A stretch of DNA of 27,424 nt from DASQPR01 sp035713725. Its GTDB lineage: Bacteria > Actinomycetota > Actinomycetes > Mycobacteriales > Micromonosporaceae. The stretch lies in contig DASTMZ010000128.1 in assembly GCA_035713725.1 (NCBI GenBank), positions 1-27,424 of the forward strand, in the 5' to 3' direction. Both the position numbers and the translations under genes were made by a program. The notes beneath the pieces were generated by a model that ran no database searches, was not told where the DNA came from, and saw only the letters and a program-made list of their open reading frames with translations. Shown here piece after piece: positions 7,284 through 13,526 of the stretch (positions are counted from its first letter, which is position 1; the number at the start of each line of letters is the position of its first letter).

Positions 7284-8750
7284 ATGACCGCGTTCGTCGA
7301 CCGCGTCGTCCTGCACGTGCAGGCCGGCAACGGCGGTCACGGCTGCGTGTCGATCCTTCGCGAGAAGTTCAAGCCGTTTGGCGGACCGGACGGTGGCAAC
7401 GGCGGTCACGGCGGAGACGTCCTGCTGGTGGTGGACCCGGCCGCGCACACATTGCTCGACTTCCACTTCCGGCCGCGGCTCAAGGCACCCAATGGCACCG
7501 GAGGCGCCGGCGGCAACCGCCAAGGGGCCAATGGCGACGATCTCGTCGTAAAGGTTCCCGACGGCACCGTCGTGCTCGACCAGACCGGCAACGTGCTGGC
7601 AGATCTCGTCGGCGCCGGCACGACCTATCAGGTCGCGCGCGGTGGCCGTGGCGGTCGCGGCAACGCGGCGCTGGCGAACACGCGCCGGCGCGCGCCGGGC
7701 TTCGCTGAGCTTGGTGAGCCGGGCGACGCGCTTGACGTTGTGCTCGAACTGAAGAGCGTGGCCGACGTCGGTCTGGTCGGGTTCCCGTCGGCGGGCAAGT
7801 CATCGCTGATCGCCGCGATGTCCGCGGCGCGGCCGAAGATCGCCGACTATCCGTTCACCACGCTCGTACCCAACCTCGGTGTGGTCCAGGTCGACGACGG
7901 CTCGTTCGTGATCGCCGACGTGCCGGGCCTCATTCCGGGCGCGGCCACCGGTCGGGGACTGGGACTCGAGTTTCTGCGGCACATCGAGCGTTGTTCGATC
8001 CTCGTGCACGTGGTCGACACCGCGACACTCGAGCCGGACCGGGACCCGTACGCCGACATCGAGGCGCTCGAGGCGGAGCTTCGCGCGTACGGCGGGCTCG
8101 ATGACCGGCCGCGCATCATCGCGCTGAACAAGATGGATGTGCCGGACGGCCGAGAGATGGCCGAACTCGCCCGGCCGGAGCTAGCGAAGCTCGGATGGCC
8201 GGTCTTCATGGTCAGCGCCGCGACCCACGAGGGACTTCGAGAGTTGTCGTTCGCGCTCGCGACGCTGCTCGACGAGCGTCGCGCCGTGTCGCCGCCGGCC
8301 GAGCCGACCCGGATCATCCTGCGGCCGGCACCGGTGGACGACACGGGCTTCACGATCGAGCCGGATGACGAGGGCGTCTACGTCGTGCGCGGGGTACGGC
8401 CGGAACGCTGGGTGCGCCAGACGAACTTCGACAACGACGAGGCGGTCGGCTATCTCGCCGATCGGCTCGCGCGACTGGGCGTCGAGGACATGTTGCACAA
8501 GGTCGGCGCGGAGCCTGGCGCGTTGGTGCGCATCGGCACGTACGAGTTCGATTGGCAGCCGACGATCTACGCCGGCGCCGACTTCACTCCCGGCAGCCGC
8601 GGCAGTGACTACCGACTCGAGGAACCGACCGGACGACCGACCGCGGCGCAACGGCTGGCCGAACGCAAGGCGCGGCGGATCCCCTTCGAGCAGCGGGAGT
8701 CCCTTCGACCCGACAGCACGAACGACGCGGGTCGCGTCGAGGACAACTGA
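7284..8750 (+). CDS. obg: GTPase Obg (CgtA), ribosome assembly and stress GTPase
   Basis: The product has 488 residues. The N-terminal glycine-rich OBG domain (about 1-158) includes FVDRVVLHVQAGNGGHGCVS and GGxGGHGGDV repeats. The GTPase domain has the P-loop GFPSAGKSS (166-174), DYPFTTLVPNLG (switch I), DVPGLIPGA (G3) and NKMD (G4). A C-terminal OCT domain follows (PDDEGVYVVRGVRPERWVRQ). A short basic tail ends the protein. Obg binds the 50S precursor and ppGpp. ATG 7284 is chosen over the upstream in-frame start at 7254 because GAGGAG sits 6 nt before it and the conserved MTAFVDRVVLHV begins there. In many actinomycetes proB-proA follow; here the next gene is a convergent transporter. Confidence 0.97.
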   Translation: MTAFVDRVVLHVQAGNGGHGCVSILREKFKPFGGPDGGNGGHGGDVLLVVDPAAHTLLDFHFRPRLKAPNGTGGAGGNRQGANGDDLVVKVPDGTVVLDQTGNVLADLVGAGTTYQVARGGRGGRGNAALANTRRRAPGFAELGEPGDALDVVLELKSVADVGLVGFPSAGKSSLIAAMSAARPKIADYPFTTLVPNLGVVQVDDGSFVIADVPGLIPGAATGRGLGLEFLRHIERCSILVHVVDTATLEPDRDPYADIEALEAELRAYGGLDDRPRIIALNKMDVPDGREMAELARPELAKLGWPVFMVSAATHEGLRELSFALATLLDERRAVSPPAEPTRIILRPAPVDDTGFTIEPDDEGVYVVRGVRPERWVRQTNFDNDEAVGYLADRLARLGVEDMLHKVGAEPGALVRIGTYEFDWQPTIYAGADFTPGSRGSDYRLEEPTGRPTAAQRLAERKARRIPFEQRESLRPDSTNDAGRVEDN

Positions 8751-8807
8751 CACTAGTCGTCCCTGACCGACCCGCGCCTCGCGAGCACTTCGAGACCCGC
8801 TAAACCG

Positions 8808-10538
8808 TCATCCGGCCACCGGGGACTTCTGGTCCGCCGCGTCCGATGTCGCAGGCGCCTCGGTCGAAACCCGAGGCTTACGCCGCACCGCGAGCACGGC
8901 GAGCGCGGCGAGCGCCATCACCCCGATCGGCAACACGAGCGTGAACCGCATTGCCTGGGTGAACCCGGTCTCGAACACGGTCTTGGCGGCCGCGATGAGC
9001 TGCGCCTGCAGCGAGTCGCTGAGCCCCGGGATGCGTGGCACCGCCGGCTTGCCGGTGACCTCAAGACCCGCTGAGGCCGCGTTGTGGAACCCGTTGACGA
9101 ACCCGGTCTTCACCTGCGGCGGGAAGCTCGCGAGGGGGCCGTTTGCTTGTTCGGTCGCGTTGGTTGTGAACTTCGAGGTGAGTTGCGACTGCAGCAGCGC
9201 GCCGACGGCGGCCGAGCCGATCACCGCGCCAAGCTGACGGGTGGTGTTGATGAGTCCGGACGCCGCGCCGGCCATGCGCGGCTCCACGTCGCGCATCGCG
9301 ATGGTCTGTAGTGGGGCGAACGTCATGCCGAGCCCGAAGCCGGCCACGATCAGACCGGGCAGCAGCTGCAACTCCGTGGAACCGACGTGCGACGACGAGA
9401 TCAGGATGCCCATGCCGCCGGCGAAAAGCGAAACCCCGACAAACAGAATCCACTTGCCGCCGACACGGTCGGCGAACCGGCCGGCCACCGGTGCGACGAA
9501 CATCGAGATGACCGACATCGGTGCGATCGTGAGGCCGGCGCGCAGCGGGGATAGCCCGAGCACGGACTGCAGGAAGATCGTCAACGGCAGGAACAGCCCG
9601 AGCATGCCGAACCCGATCGCTCCGACGACGAAGTTCATCGTCGCGAAGTTGCGGTCCTTGAACAACGAGAACGGCACCAGCGGCTCGCCGTGACGTTCCA
9701 GGTATTGCAGGACCATGAACAGCGCCAGCAGGACGACTCCAGCGCCGATAAGCATCGGGATGGTGATCGGGCCCCACACCTTGCCCCAGTCGTGCGGTTG
9801 GCCCTCGATCAGGCCGTACGTGACGAGGAACAGCCCGGCGCTGGACAGCGCGACGCCACCGAGGTCGAGGTCGTGACGCCGGTTCAGCTTGATATTCGGC
9901 ATGACGATCCCGGCGAAGACCAGCGTTGCGATCCCGACCGGCACGTTGACGAAGAAGACCAGCCGCCAGTTGTACTCGACGAGCCAGCCGCCTAGCGTCG
10001 GGCCGGCCACGGTCGAGACGCCAGCCACCGCGCCCCACAGACCGAACGCCGCACCTCGCTTCTCAGGCGGGAAGATCATCGTGATCGTGGACAAGGTCTG
10101 CGGCGTCAGCAGCGCGCCGCCGAGACCTTGGACCAGCCGGAAGATGATCATCTGCGTCGGCGTCTGCGCGAGACCGCACGCACCCGATGCCACGGTGAAT
10201 ATCACCAGGCCGAGCATGAACAACTGCTTCGGGCCGTAGAGGTCGCCGAGGCGTCCGGCGGTGATCAGAAGCACCGCGTAGACCAGGATGTAGCCGTTCA
10301 CGATCCACAGGATCTGTGACAGGTTCGCGTTCAGATGGTCTGCTGCAGCCATCTGCGGGATCGCCACGTTCACGATTGTCGTGTCGAGAAGGATCATGAA
10401 GAAGCCGAGGCACAACGTGACGAGGATCAGCCACGGGTTGTATTTCGTCCGCAGGGTCTGGCCGTAGGCCGGCGCGGCCTGGCGCCCGTCACCCGCCGTC
10501 GGTGCACGGTCTGGCGACTCGGGGGCTGGTGTGGTCAT
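8808..10538 (-). CDS. MFS drug exporter of the DHA2 (EmrB/QacA) 14-TM type
   Basis: The product is a 576-residue integral membrane protein. TM1 (PWLILVTLCLGFFMILLDTTIVNVAIP) carries the D-T-T-I-V-N-V-A motif D1 of the 14-TM drug:H+ antiporters. Motif A (GRLGDLYGPKQLF) and motif C (GAVAGVSTVAGPTLGGWLVEY) follow. Further hydrophobic segments continue to TLVLPIGVMALAALAVLAV near the C-terminus. It probably exports a toxic or signalling compound using the proton gradient; the substrate is not deducible. ATG 10538 is chosen over the longer in-frame start at 10622 because AAGGAG precedes it and its ATGA overlaps the stop of the PadR gene, giving translational coupling. The PadR protein is the likely regulator of this exporter. 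Confidence 0.93.
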   Translation of the reverse strand: MTTPAPESPDRAPTAGDGRQAAPAYGQTLRTKYNPWLILVTLCLGFFMILLDTTIVNVAIPQMAAADHLNANLSQILWIVNGYILVYAVLLITAGRLGDLYGPKQLFMLGLVIFTVASGACGLAQTPTQMIIFRLVQGLGGALLTPQTLSTITMIFPPEKRGAAFGLWGAVAGVSTVAGPTLGGWLVEYNWRLVFFVNVPVGIATLVFAGIVMPNIKLNRRHDLDLGGVALSSAGLFLVTYGLIEGQPHDWGKVWGPITIPMLIGAGVVLLALFMVLQYLERHGEPLVPFSLFKDRNFATMNFVVGAIGFGMLGLFLPLTIFLQSVLGLSPLRAGLTIAPMSVISMFVAPVAGRFADRVGGKWILFVGVSLFAGGMGILISSSHVGSTELQLLPGLIVAGFGLGMTFAPLQTIAMRDVEPRMAGAASGLINTTRQLGAVIGSAAVGALLQSQLTSKFTTNATEQANGPLASFPPQVKTGFVNGFHNAASAGLEVTGKPAVPRIPGLSDSLQAQLIAAAKTVFETGFTQAMRFTLVLPIGVMALAALAVLAVRRKPRVSTEAPATSDAADQKSPVAG

Positions 10539-11185
10539 GAGACGTGCTCCTTGGCGGTAGACCGAGGCTGCTGTTCCGGCGGTGCCGCGGGAGCCTCGAC
10601 ATGATGTGGCATCGGCGCCCATGTCAGCGCGCCGGTGTCGATGTCGTCAATCAGATTGCGTACCCAGGAGAGCTCGGCCTGGCACATGTGCTGCACATAC
10701 TCCGCCTCGATAAGGTTGATGCGCCCGAGACCCGACTTCGCGAGAGCAGTGGCCACTTGCTCGGTGCCAGCGATCTCGCCCTCCAGCGATAGCGTGCGCT
10801 GTTCGAGCAGGCGTCGGGCCACCGCGGGGTCGATCGTGGCGAGCATCTCGAGCGCGGCCGCGAACGCCGGAAACTCCTGGGCGGGAAACCGGACAAGATC
10901 GCGCAGGTTCGTCGTGTATTCGTCGCGACCGGCATCGGTGATCGCGTAAACCGTGCGTTCTGGCCGCCGGCCGTCGCGGCCCACCTCGACCTGCTCGATC
11001 AGGCGCAGACCATCGAGGCGCTCCACGGTGTGGTAGAGCGAGCCGGCGCGGACTTTGACCACGTAGTCGGTGCCTCGGTCACGCACGATCTGATGCATCT
11101 CGTACGGATGCATCGGGCGCTCATGGAGCAGCCGCAGGATGGCGAGCGCGAGCGGATTGAGAGTCCGATGCGGTTTTGCCCTCAT
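10535..11185 (-). CDS. PadR family transcriptional regulator
   Basis: The 216-residue protein has an N-terminal winged helix (about 10-85; NPLALAILRLLHERPMHPYEM, then VRAGSLYHTVERLDGLRLIEQ and the wing DGRRPERTVYAITDAG), diagnostic of PadR. A helical C-terminal dimerisation or ligand domain follows, with a Pro-rich tail. PadR proteins of this type (LmrR, LadR) repress adjacent multidrug exporters and release DNA on binding the drug. That fits its 4-nt overlap with the downstream MFS exporter. A perfect inverted repeat at 11190-11205 lies directly upstream and includes the GGAG ribosome-binding site, suggesting autorepression. The start at ATG 11185 is supported by that GGAG, about 7 nt upstream. 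Confidence 0.93.
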   Translation of the reverse strand: MRAKPHRTLNPLALAILRLLHERPMHPYEMHQIVRDRGTDYVVKVRAGSLYHTVERLDGLRLIEQVEVGRDGRRPERTVYAITDAGRDEYTTNLRDLVRFPAQEFPAFAAALEMLATIDPAVARRLLEQRTLSLEGEIAGTEQVATALAKSGLGRINLIEAEYVQHMCQAELSWVRNLIDDIDTGALTWAPMPHHVEAPAAPPEQQPRSTAKEHVS

Positions 11186-11189
11186 CGTT

Positions 11190-11205
11190 TACTCCATCTG
11201 GAGTA
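11190..11205 (-). promoter_or_regulatory. Candidate PadR operator overlapping the padR translation start region
   Basis: TACTCC-ATCT-GGAGTA is a perfect 6-bp inverted repeat with a 4-bp spacer, ending 5 bp from the padR start codon. On the coding strand its right half supplies the Shine-Dalgarno GGAG. A TTAGCA hexamer lies 17 bp upstream of the repeat and could be a -35. Binding here would block the promoter and translation of the padR-exporter operon. Operator identity is inferred from position and symmetry. Confidence 0.5.
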
Positions 11206-11500
11206 TTTCGTCTGGCGGCCCATGCTAAGTCGGCAGTTCACGGAGGTCTAGCGCGGGGTACCTCAGGTAAGTCCGATGCTGCCACCGCGGCCCGACAATT
11301 CGTCGTACCCACGGATGGTGGCCCGACCACCGACGTTCCGGCGGCATCGGAGGCGGGTTTCGCCAAACCTCAGCGCGCGCGCCGCCGTGGCGGACACGCT
11401 GACGGGAGGAGGCCCTGACGCTGTGACCTCGCGGTCGGCGATGCTCCCGAGCCAGGCAGCCCGCGGTCGGCAAGGTCACCCGAGACCACGGGAGGCAGGC
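11206..11500. other. Intergenic region between the divergent padR and YidB-like genes
   Basis: About 295 bp hold the upstream part of the padR promoter and the leader of the YidB-like gene. An open frame extends upstream of 11501, but it is Arg/Pro-rich, lacks a ribosome-binding site and resembles no protein, so I regard it as non-coding. No strong promoter or hairpin is evident apart from the operator at 11190-11205. Confidence 0.4.
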
Positions 11501-12058
11501 ATGGCGATGCGAGGCGGCGAGATCGGCGCGATGCTCGGTGGCGACGCGAGCGGCGTCGGCAAGATCCTCGAGGGGTTGCTCGGCGGCGCGTCTTCGGCAC
11601 ACGGCACCCCGTCCGGCACGACGACCGGCGACGCCGACGGCGCGACGGGCGGCTCGAACGCCGGAGGCTCCGGTTCGGGCGCGGGCGGCGCGGCGACGAA
11701 GGACGCGAGCGATCCGATCGGGACTCGGGACGCGCCGCTCCCGATGCCGGCCGGCCCCGGATCGACCGGCAGCAGCTTCATCGAACTGTTGGAGCGATTG
11801 CGCCGCAACGGACTCGGCGACCACGTCGACTCGTGGGTCGGCGATGGTCCGAACAAGCCGATCGACGGTGCACAGATCACGCGGGCGCTCGGCGAGCAAC
11901 AGCTCACCGATCTCGCGACGGACGCGGGCGTGTCGACGCCAGCCGCGGCATCCGGCGTGGCCCGCGCGTTGCCGGATGTAATCAGCGAGCTGACACCGCG
12001 TGGTGTGATGCCGGATCCGGCCGCGGTACATGCCGAGATCCATCGGCTGCTCGGCTGA
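11501..12058 (+). CDS. YidB-like (DUF937) family protein
   Basis: The 185-residue product has three parts. A short N-terminal helix (MAMRGGEIGAMLGGDASGVG) is followed by a Gly/Ser/Ala/Thr-rich linker of about 60 residues. The C-terminal domain (about 93-180) contains FIELLERLRRNGLGDHVDSW, V-G-D-G-P-N-K-P-I and I-T-R-A-L-G. That last domain matches the YidB/DUF937 family, where the G-L-G-D-x-V-x-S-W-V-G-x-G-x-N-x-P-I pattern is diagnostic. The family function is unknown. GGAGG at 11491-11495, 5 nt before ATG 11501, decides the start. A long perfect hairpin ends the transcript at 12081-12130. The gene stands alone and shows no link to its neighbours. Confidence 0.82.
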   Translation: MAMRGGEIGAMLGGDASGVGKILEGLLGGASSAHGTPSGTTTGDADGATGGSNAGGSGSGAGGAATKDASDPIGTRDAPLPMPAGPGSTGSSFIELLERLRRNGLGDHVDSWVGDGPNKPIDGAQITRALGEQQLTDLATDAGVSTPAAASGVARALPDVISELTPRGVMPDPAAVHAEIHRLLG

Positions 12059-12080
12059 CGCCGACCGCCAGCCGCGGTTT

Positions 12081-12130
12081 TGTCACGTCCATGTCCCCTC
12101 AGGCTCCCCGGAGGGGACATGGATGTGACA
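12081..12130. terminator. Bidirectional hairpin terminator between the YidB-like gene and trpS
   Basis: TGTCACGTCCATGTCCCCTC (12081-12100) pairs with the segment at 12111-12130 over 20 positions with a single G-T wobble, around a 10-nt loop. It lies between two convergent genes, 22 bp after the YidB-like stop and 80 bp after the trpS stop. There is no flanking T-run on either strand. Its length, near-perfect symmetry and convergent setting support a shared terminator. Confidence 0.7.
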
Positions 12131-12209
12131 CGACTGGTCACCGAGGCGGCCGGGCGCCAGCCACCGCAGGCGGGCGGGGCGCCGGCGCCGCGGCGCGGTC
12201 ATGGCACGG

Positions 12210-13259
12210 TTACGGCGCGACCAGGCCGATCGCGTCCGACGCCCGTCGTACGGTGGCCGCGGCCCGTACCCGCGCGCGTTCGGCACCGCTGCGCAGCACG
12301 GCACGGAGGCGACGCGGATCCTTCGCGAGTTCGGCGTAGCGCACCTGAATCGGGGCGAGAGTCGTGATGACCGCGTCGGTGAGGGCGGTTTTCAGGTCGG
12401 CGTACGAGTCGAGGCGAAGCTGTGTCGGGTCGGCCGTACCGGTGCACGCCGCGAGGATTGCGAGCAGATTCGCGACACCGGGCTTGCCGACCGGGTCATA
12501 GCGCACCTCTCCGTCGAGGTCGGTGACCGCCCGCCGTACCTTGCGCGCCACCGCGTCCGGTGGGTCGAGCAGCCGGATCACGCCGGACTGTACGGCGGCG
12601 GACTTGCCCATCTTCGCGCTCGGATCGGCGAGGTCCTGCAGGCGTGCCGCGAACTTCGGGTTGACGGCCTTCGGCACCACGAACGTGTCACCGTAGCGGG
12701 CGTTGAACCTCGTCGCGACGTCGCGCGTCAATTCGACGTGCTGCGACTGATCGTCGCCGACCGGTACGTCGTGGATGTCGTGCTGCAGGATGTCGGCGGC
12801 CATCAGCACCGGGTACGTCAGCAGCGACAGGCGTACGTGCGGGCGGCCGGCGGCCTTTTCCTTGAACTGGATCATCCGGTGCGCCTCGCCGTAGGCCGTC
12901 GCGCACTCGAGCAGGTAGTGCAGCTCGCGCGTCTCGGGCACATGTGACTGCACGTAAAGCGTTGCGCGATCCGGGTCAACGCCGGCGGCGAGCAGCAGCG
13001 TCGCATTTTCCAGCGTTGCGGCGTGTACGTCGGCCGGGCGGTGCTCGAGCGTCAGCGCGTGCAGGTCGGCGAGGAACACGAGCGAGTCAGTGCTCGACTG
13101 CTCGCTGATCATCGGTCGGATCGCGCCGAAGTAGTTGCCCAGATGCATCGAACCGGTCGGCTTGAAGCCGGAGATGCGTCGCGTACGAGGACGCGAGTCG
13201 AGGCTCGTGGCGCGGGTAGCGAACGTGGTGGACGTAGCGAACGTGGTGGACGTGGTCAT
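12210..13259 (-). CDS. trpS: Tryptophan--tRNA ligase
   Basis: The 349-residue class Ic aminoacyl-tRNA synthetase charges tRNA-Trp. The Rossmann catalytic domain carries the HIGH-type motif in PTGSMHLGNYFGA (H39-N42). The core contains VGDDQSQHVELTRD. The KMSKS-type loop is AKMGKS (KMGKS at 216-220, a common TrpS variant). The C-terminal helical anticodon-binding region follows. The N-terminus has a 15-20 residue Thr-rich extension made of two STTFAT copies, encoded by a perfect 18-bp tandem repeat. GAGGAG precedes ATG 13259. Upstream on the same strand is a leader peptide with tandem Trp codons and an attenuator hairpin, so expression should rise when charged tRNA-Trp is scarce. Confidence 0.97.
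   Translation of the reverse strand: MTTSTTFATSTTFATRATSLDSRPRTRRISGFKPTGSMHLGNYFGAIRPMISEQSSTDSLVFLADLHALTLEHRPADVHAATLENATLLLAAGVDPDRATLYVQSHVPETRELHYLLECATAYGEAHRMIQFKEKAAGRPHVRLSLLTYPVLMAADILQHDIHDVPVGDDQSQHVELTRDVATRFNARYGDTFVVPKAVNPKFAARLQDLADPSAKMGKSAAVQSGVIRLLDPPDAVARKVRRAVTDLDGEVRYDPVGKPGVANLLAILAACTGTADPTQLRLDSYADLKTALTDAVITTLAPIQVRYAELAKDPRRLRAVLRSGAERARVRAAATVRRASDAIGLVAP
13216..13251 (-). repeat. Perfect 18-bp tandem duplication in the 5' end of trpS
   Basis: GTAGCGAACGTGGTGGAC occurs twice back to back (13216-13233 and 13234-13251). It encodes two STTFAT hexapeptides (residues 4-9 and 10-15), ahead of the conserved synthetase core. It is in frame and so tolerated; it may be unstable or strain-variable. 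Confidence 0.9.
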
Positions 13260-13383
13260 GCCTGGCTCCTCGGGTCGGGCGCGTCGCCCGAGCGGGAGGT
13301 GGTCGCGGCCCGCGCCGCGAGGCGCGTGTACCGGTCCGGCGAAGCCGAGCCGAGGCCAACAGCCGGAGCCGAGACATGCGAAA

Positions 13384-13405
13384 CGGCCGCCCGCTCGGGC
13401 GGCCG
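13384..13405 (-). terminator. Attenuator terminator hairpin in the trpS leader
   Basis: CGGCCGCCCG (13384-13393) and CGGGCGGCCG (13396-13405) are perfect complements. On the minus strand the hairpin is followed by TTT. It lies 38 nt after the leader-peptide stop codon and 124 nt before the trpS start. Its 5' arm (minus-strand GGCCGCC, plus 13398-13404) can pair instead with GGCGGCC (plus 13435-13441). Confidence 0.7.
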
Positions 13406-13442
13406 CGCGAATCTCAGGTGCGCGAAACTCGGGTGGCCGCCG

Positions 13443-13487
13443 TCAGGCGCGCCACCAGCCCTGCACTGGCGTGTGGGTGTTTCGCAT
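13443..13487 (-). CDS. trpS leader peptide with tandem Trp codons
   Basis: The 14-codon ORF reads MRNTHTPVQGWWRA and stops at TGA (13445-13443). Two adjacent TGG codons (13457-13452) in so short a peptide, directly upstream of trpS, are strong evidence for a charged-tRNA-Trp sensing leader. The ATG lies 7 nt after a TAGTGT -10 hexamer, so translation is probably leaderless. The peptide is expected to act only in cis through ribosome stalling. Confidence 0.78.
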   Translation of the reverse strand: MRNTHTPVQGWWRA

Positions 13488-13494
13488 GACCGCA

Positions 13495-13523
13495 ACACTA
13501 GCATCCGCGGGCGTTAATGTGAC
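13495..13523 (-). promoter_or_regulatory. Promoter of the trpS leader transcript
   Basis: On the minus strand GTCACA (13523-13518) is a 4/6 match to the -35 consensus. It is followed after 17 bp by TAGTGT (13500-13495), a -10 hexamer. The predicted start is at or next to the leader-peptide ATG (13487). It overlaps the divergent pepN promoter. Confidence 0.6.
13515..13520 (+). promoter_or_regulatory. -10 element of pepN, leaderless type
   Basis: TAATGT lies exactly 6 nt before GTG 13527, with no Shine-Dalgarno in between, so the pepN mRNA probably begins at its start codon. The -35 (about 13492-13497, GCAACA) is weak and overlaps the -10 of the opposing trpS leader promoter. Confidence 0.6.
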
Positions 13524-13526
13524 CGT

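Larger units (their letters stand above)
13384..13487 (-). promoter_or_regulatory. Tryptophan-responsive transcription attenuator of trpS
   Basis: Four mutually exclusive segments are visible on the minus strand. Segment 1, GGTGGC (13456-13451), overlaps the two Trp codons and pairs with segment 2, GCCACC (13437-13432). Segment 2 also contains GGCGGCC (13441-13435), which can pair with segment 3, GGCCGCC (13404-13398). Segment 3 otherwise forms the 3:4 terminator hairpin. A ribosome stalled at the Trp codons would free segment 2 to form the antiterminator. This is the classical trp-operon logic; amino-acid leader-peptide attenuators are an established class in actinobacteria. Confidence 0.75.

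Noticed and set aside
11276..11500. 75-codon N-terminal extension of the YidB-like protein
   Set aside because: It is Arg/Pro-rich, lacks a ribosome-binding site, and a perfect GGAGG precedes the internal ATG 11501.
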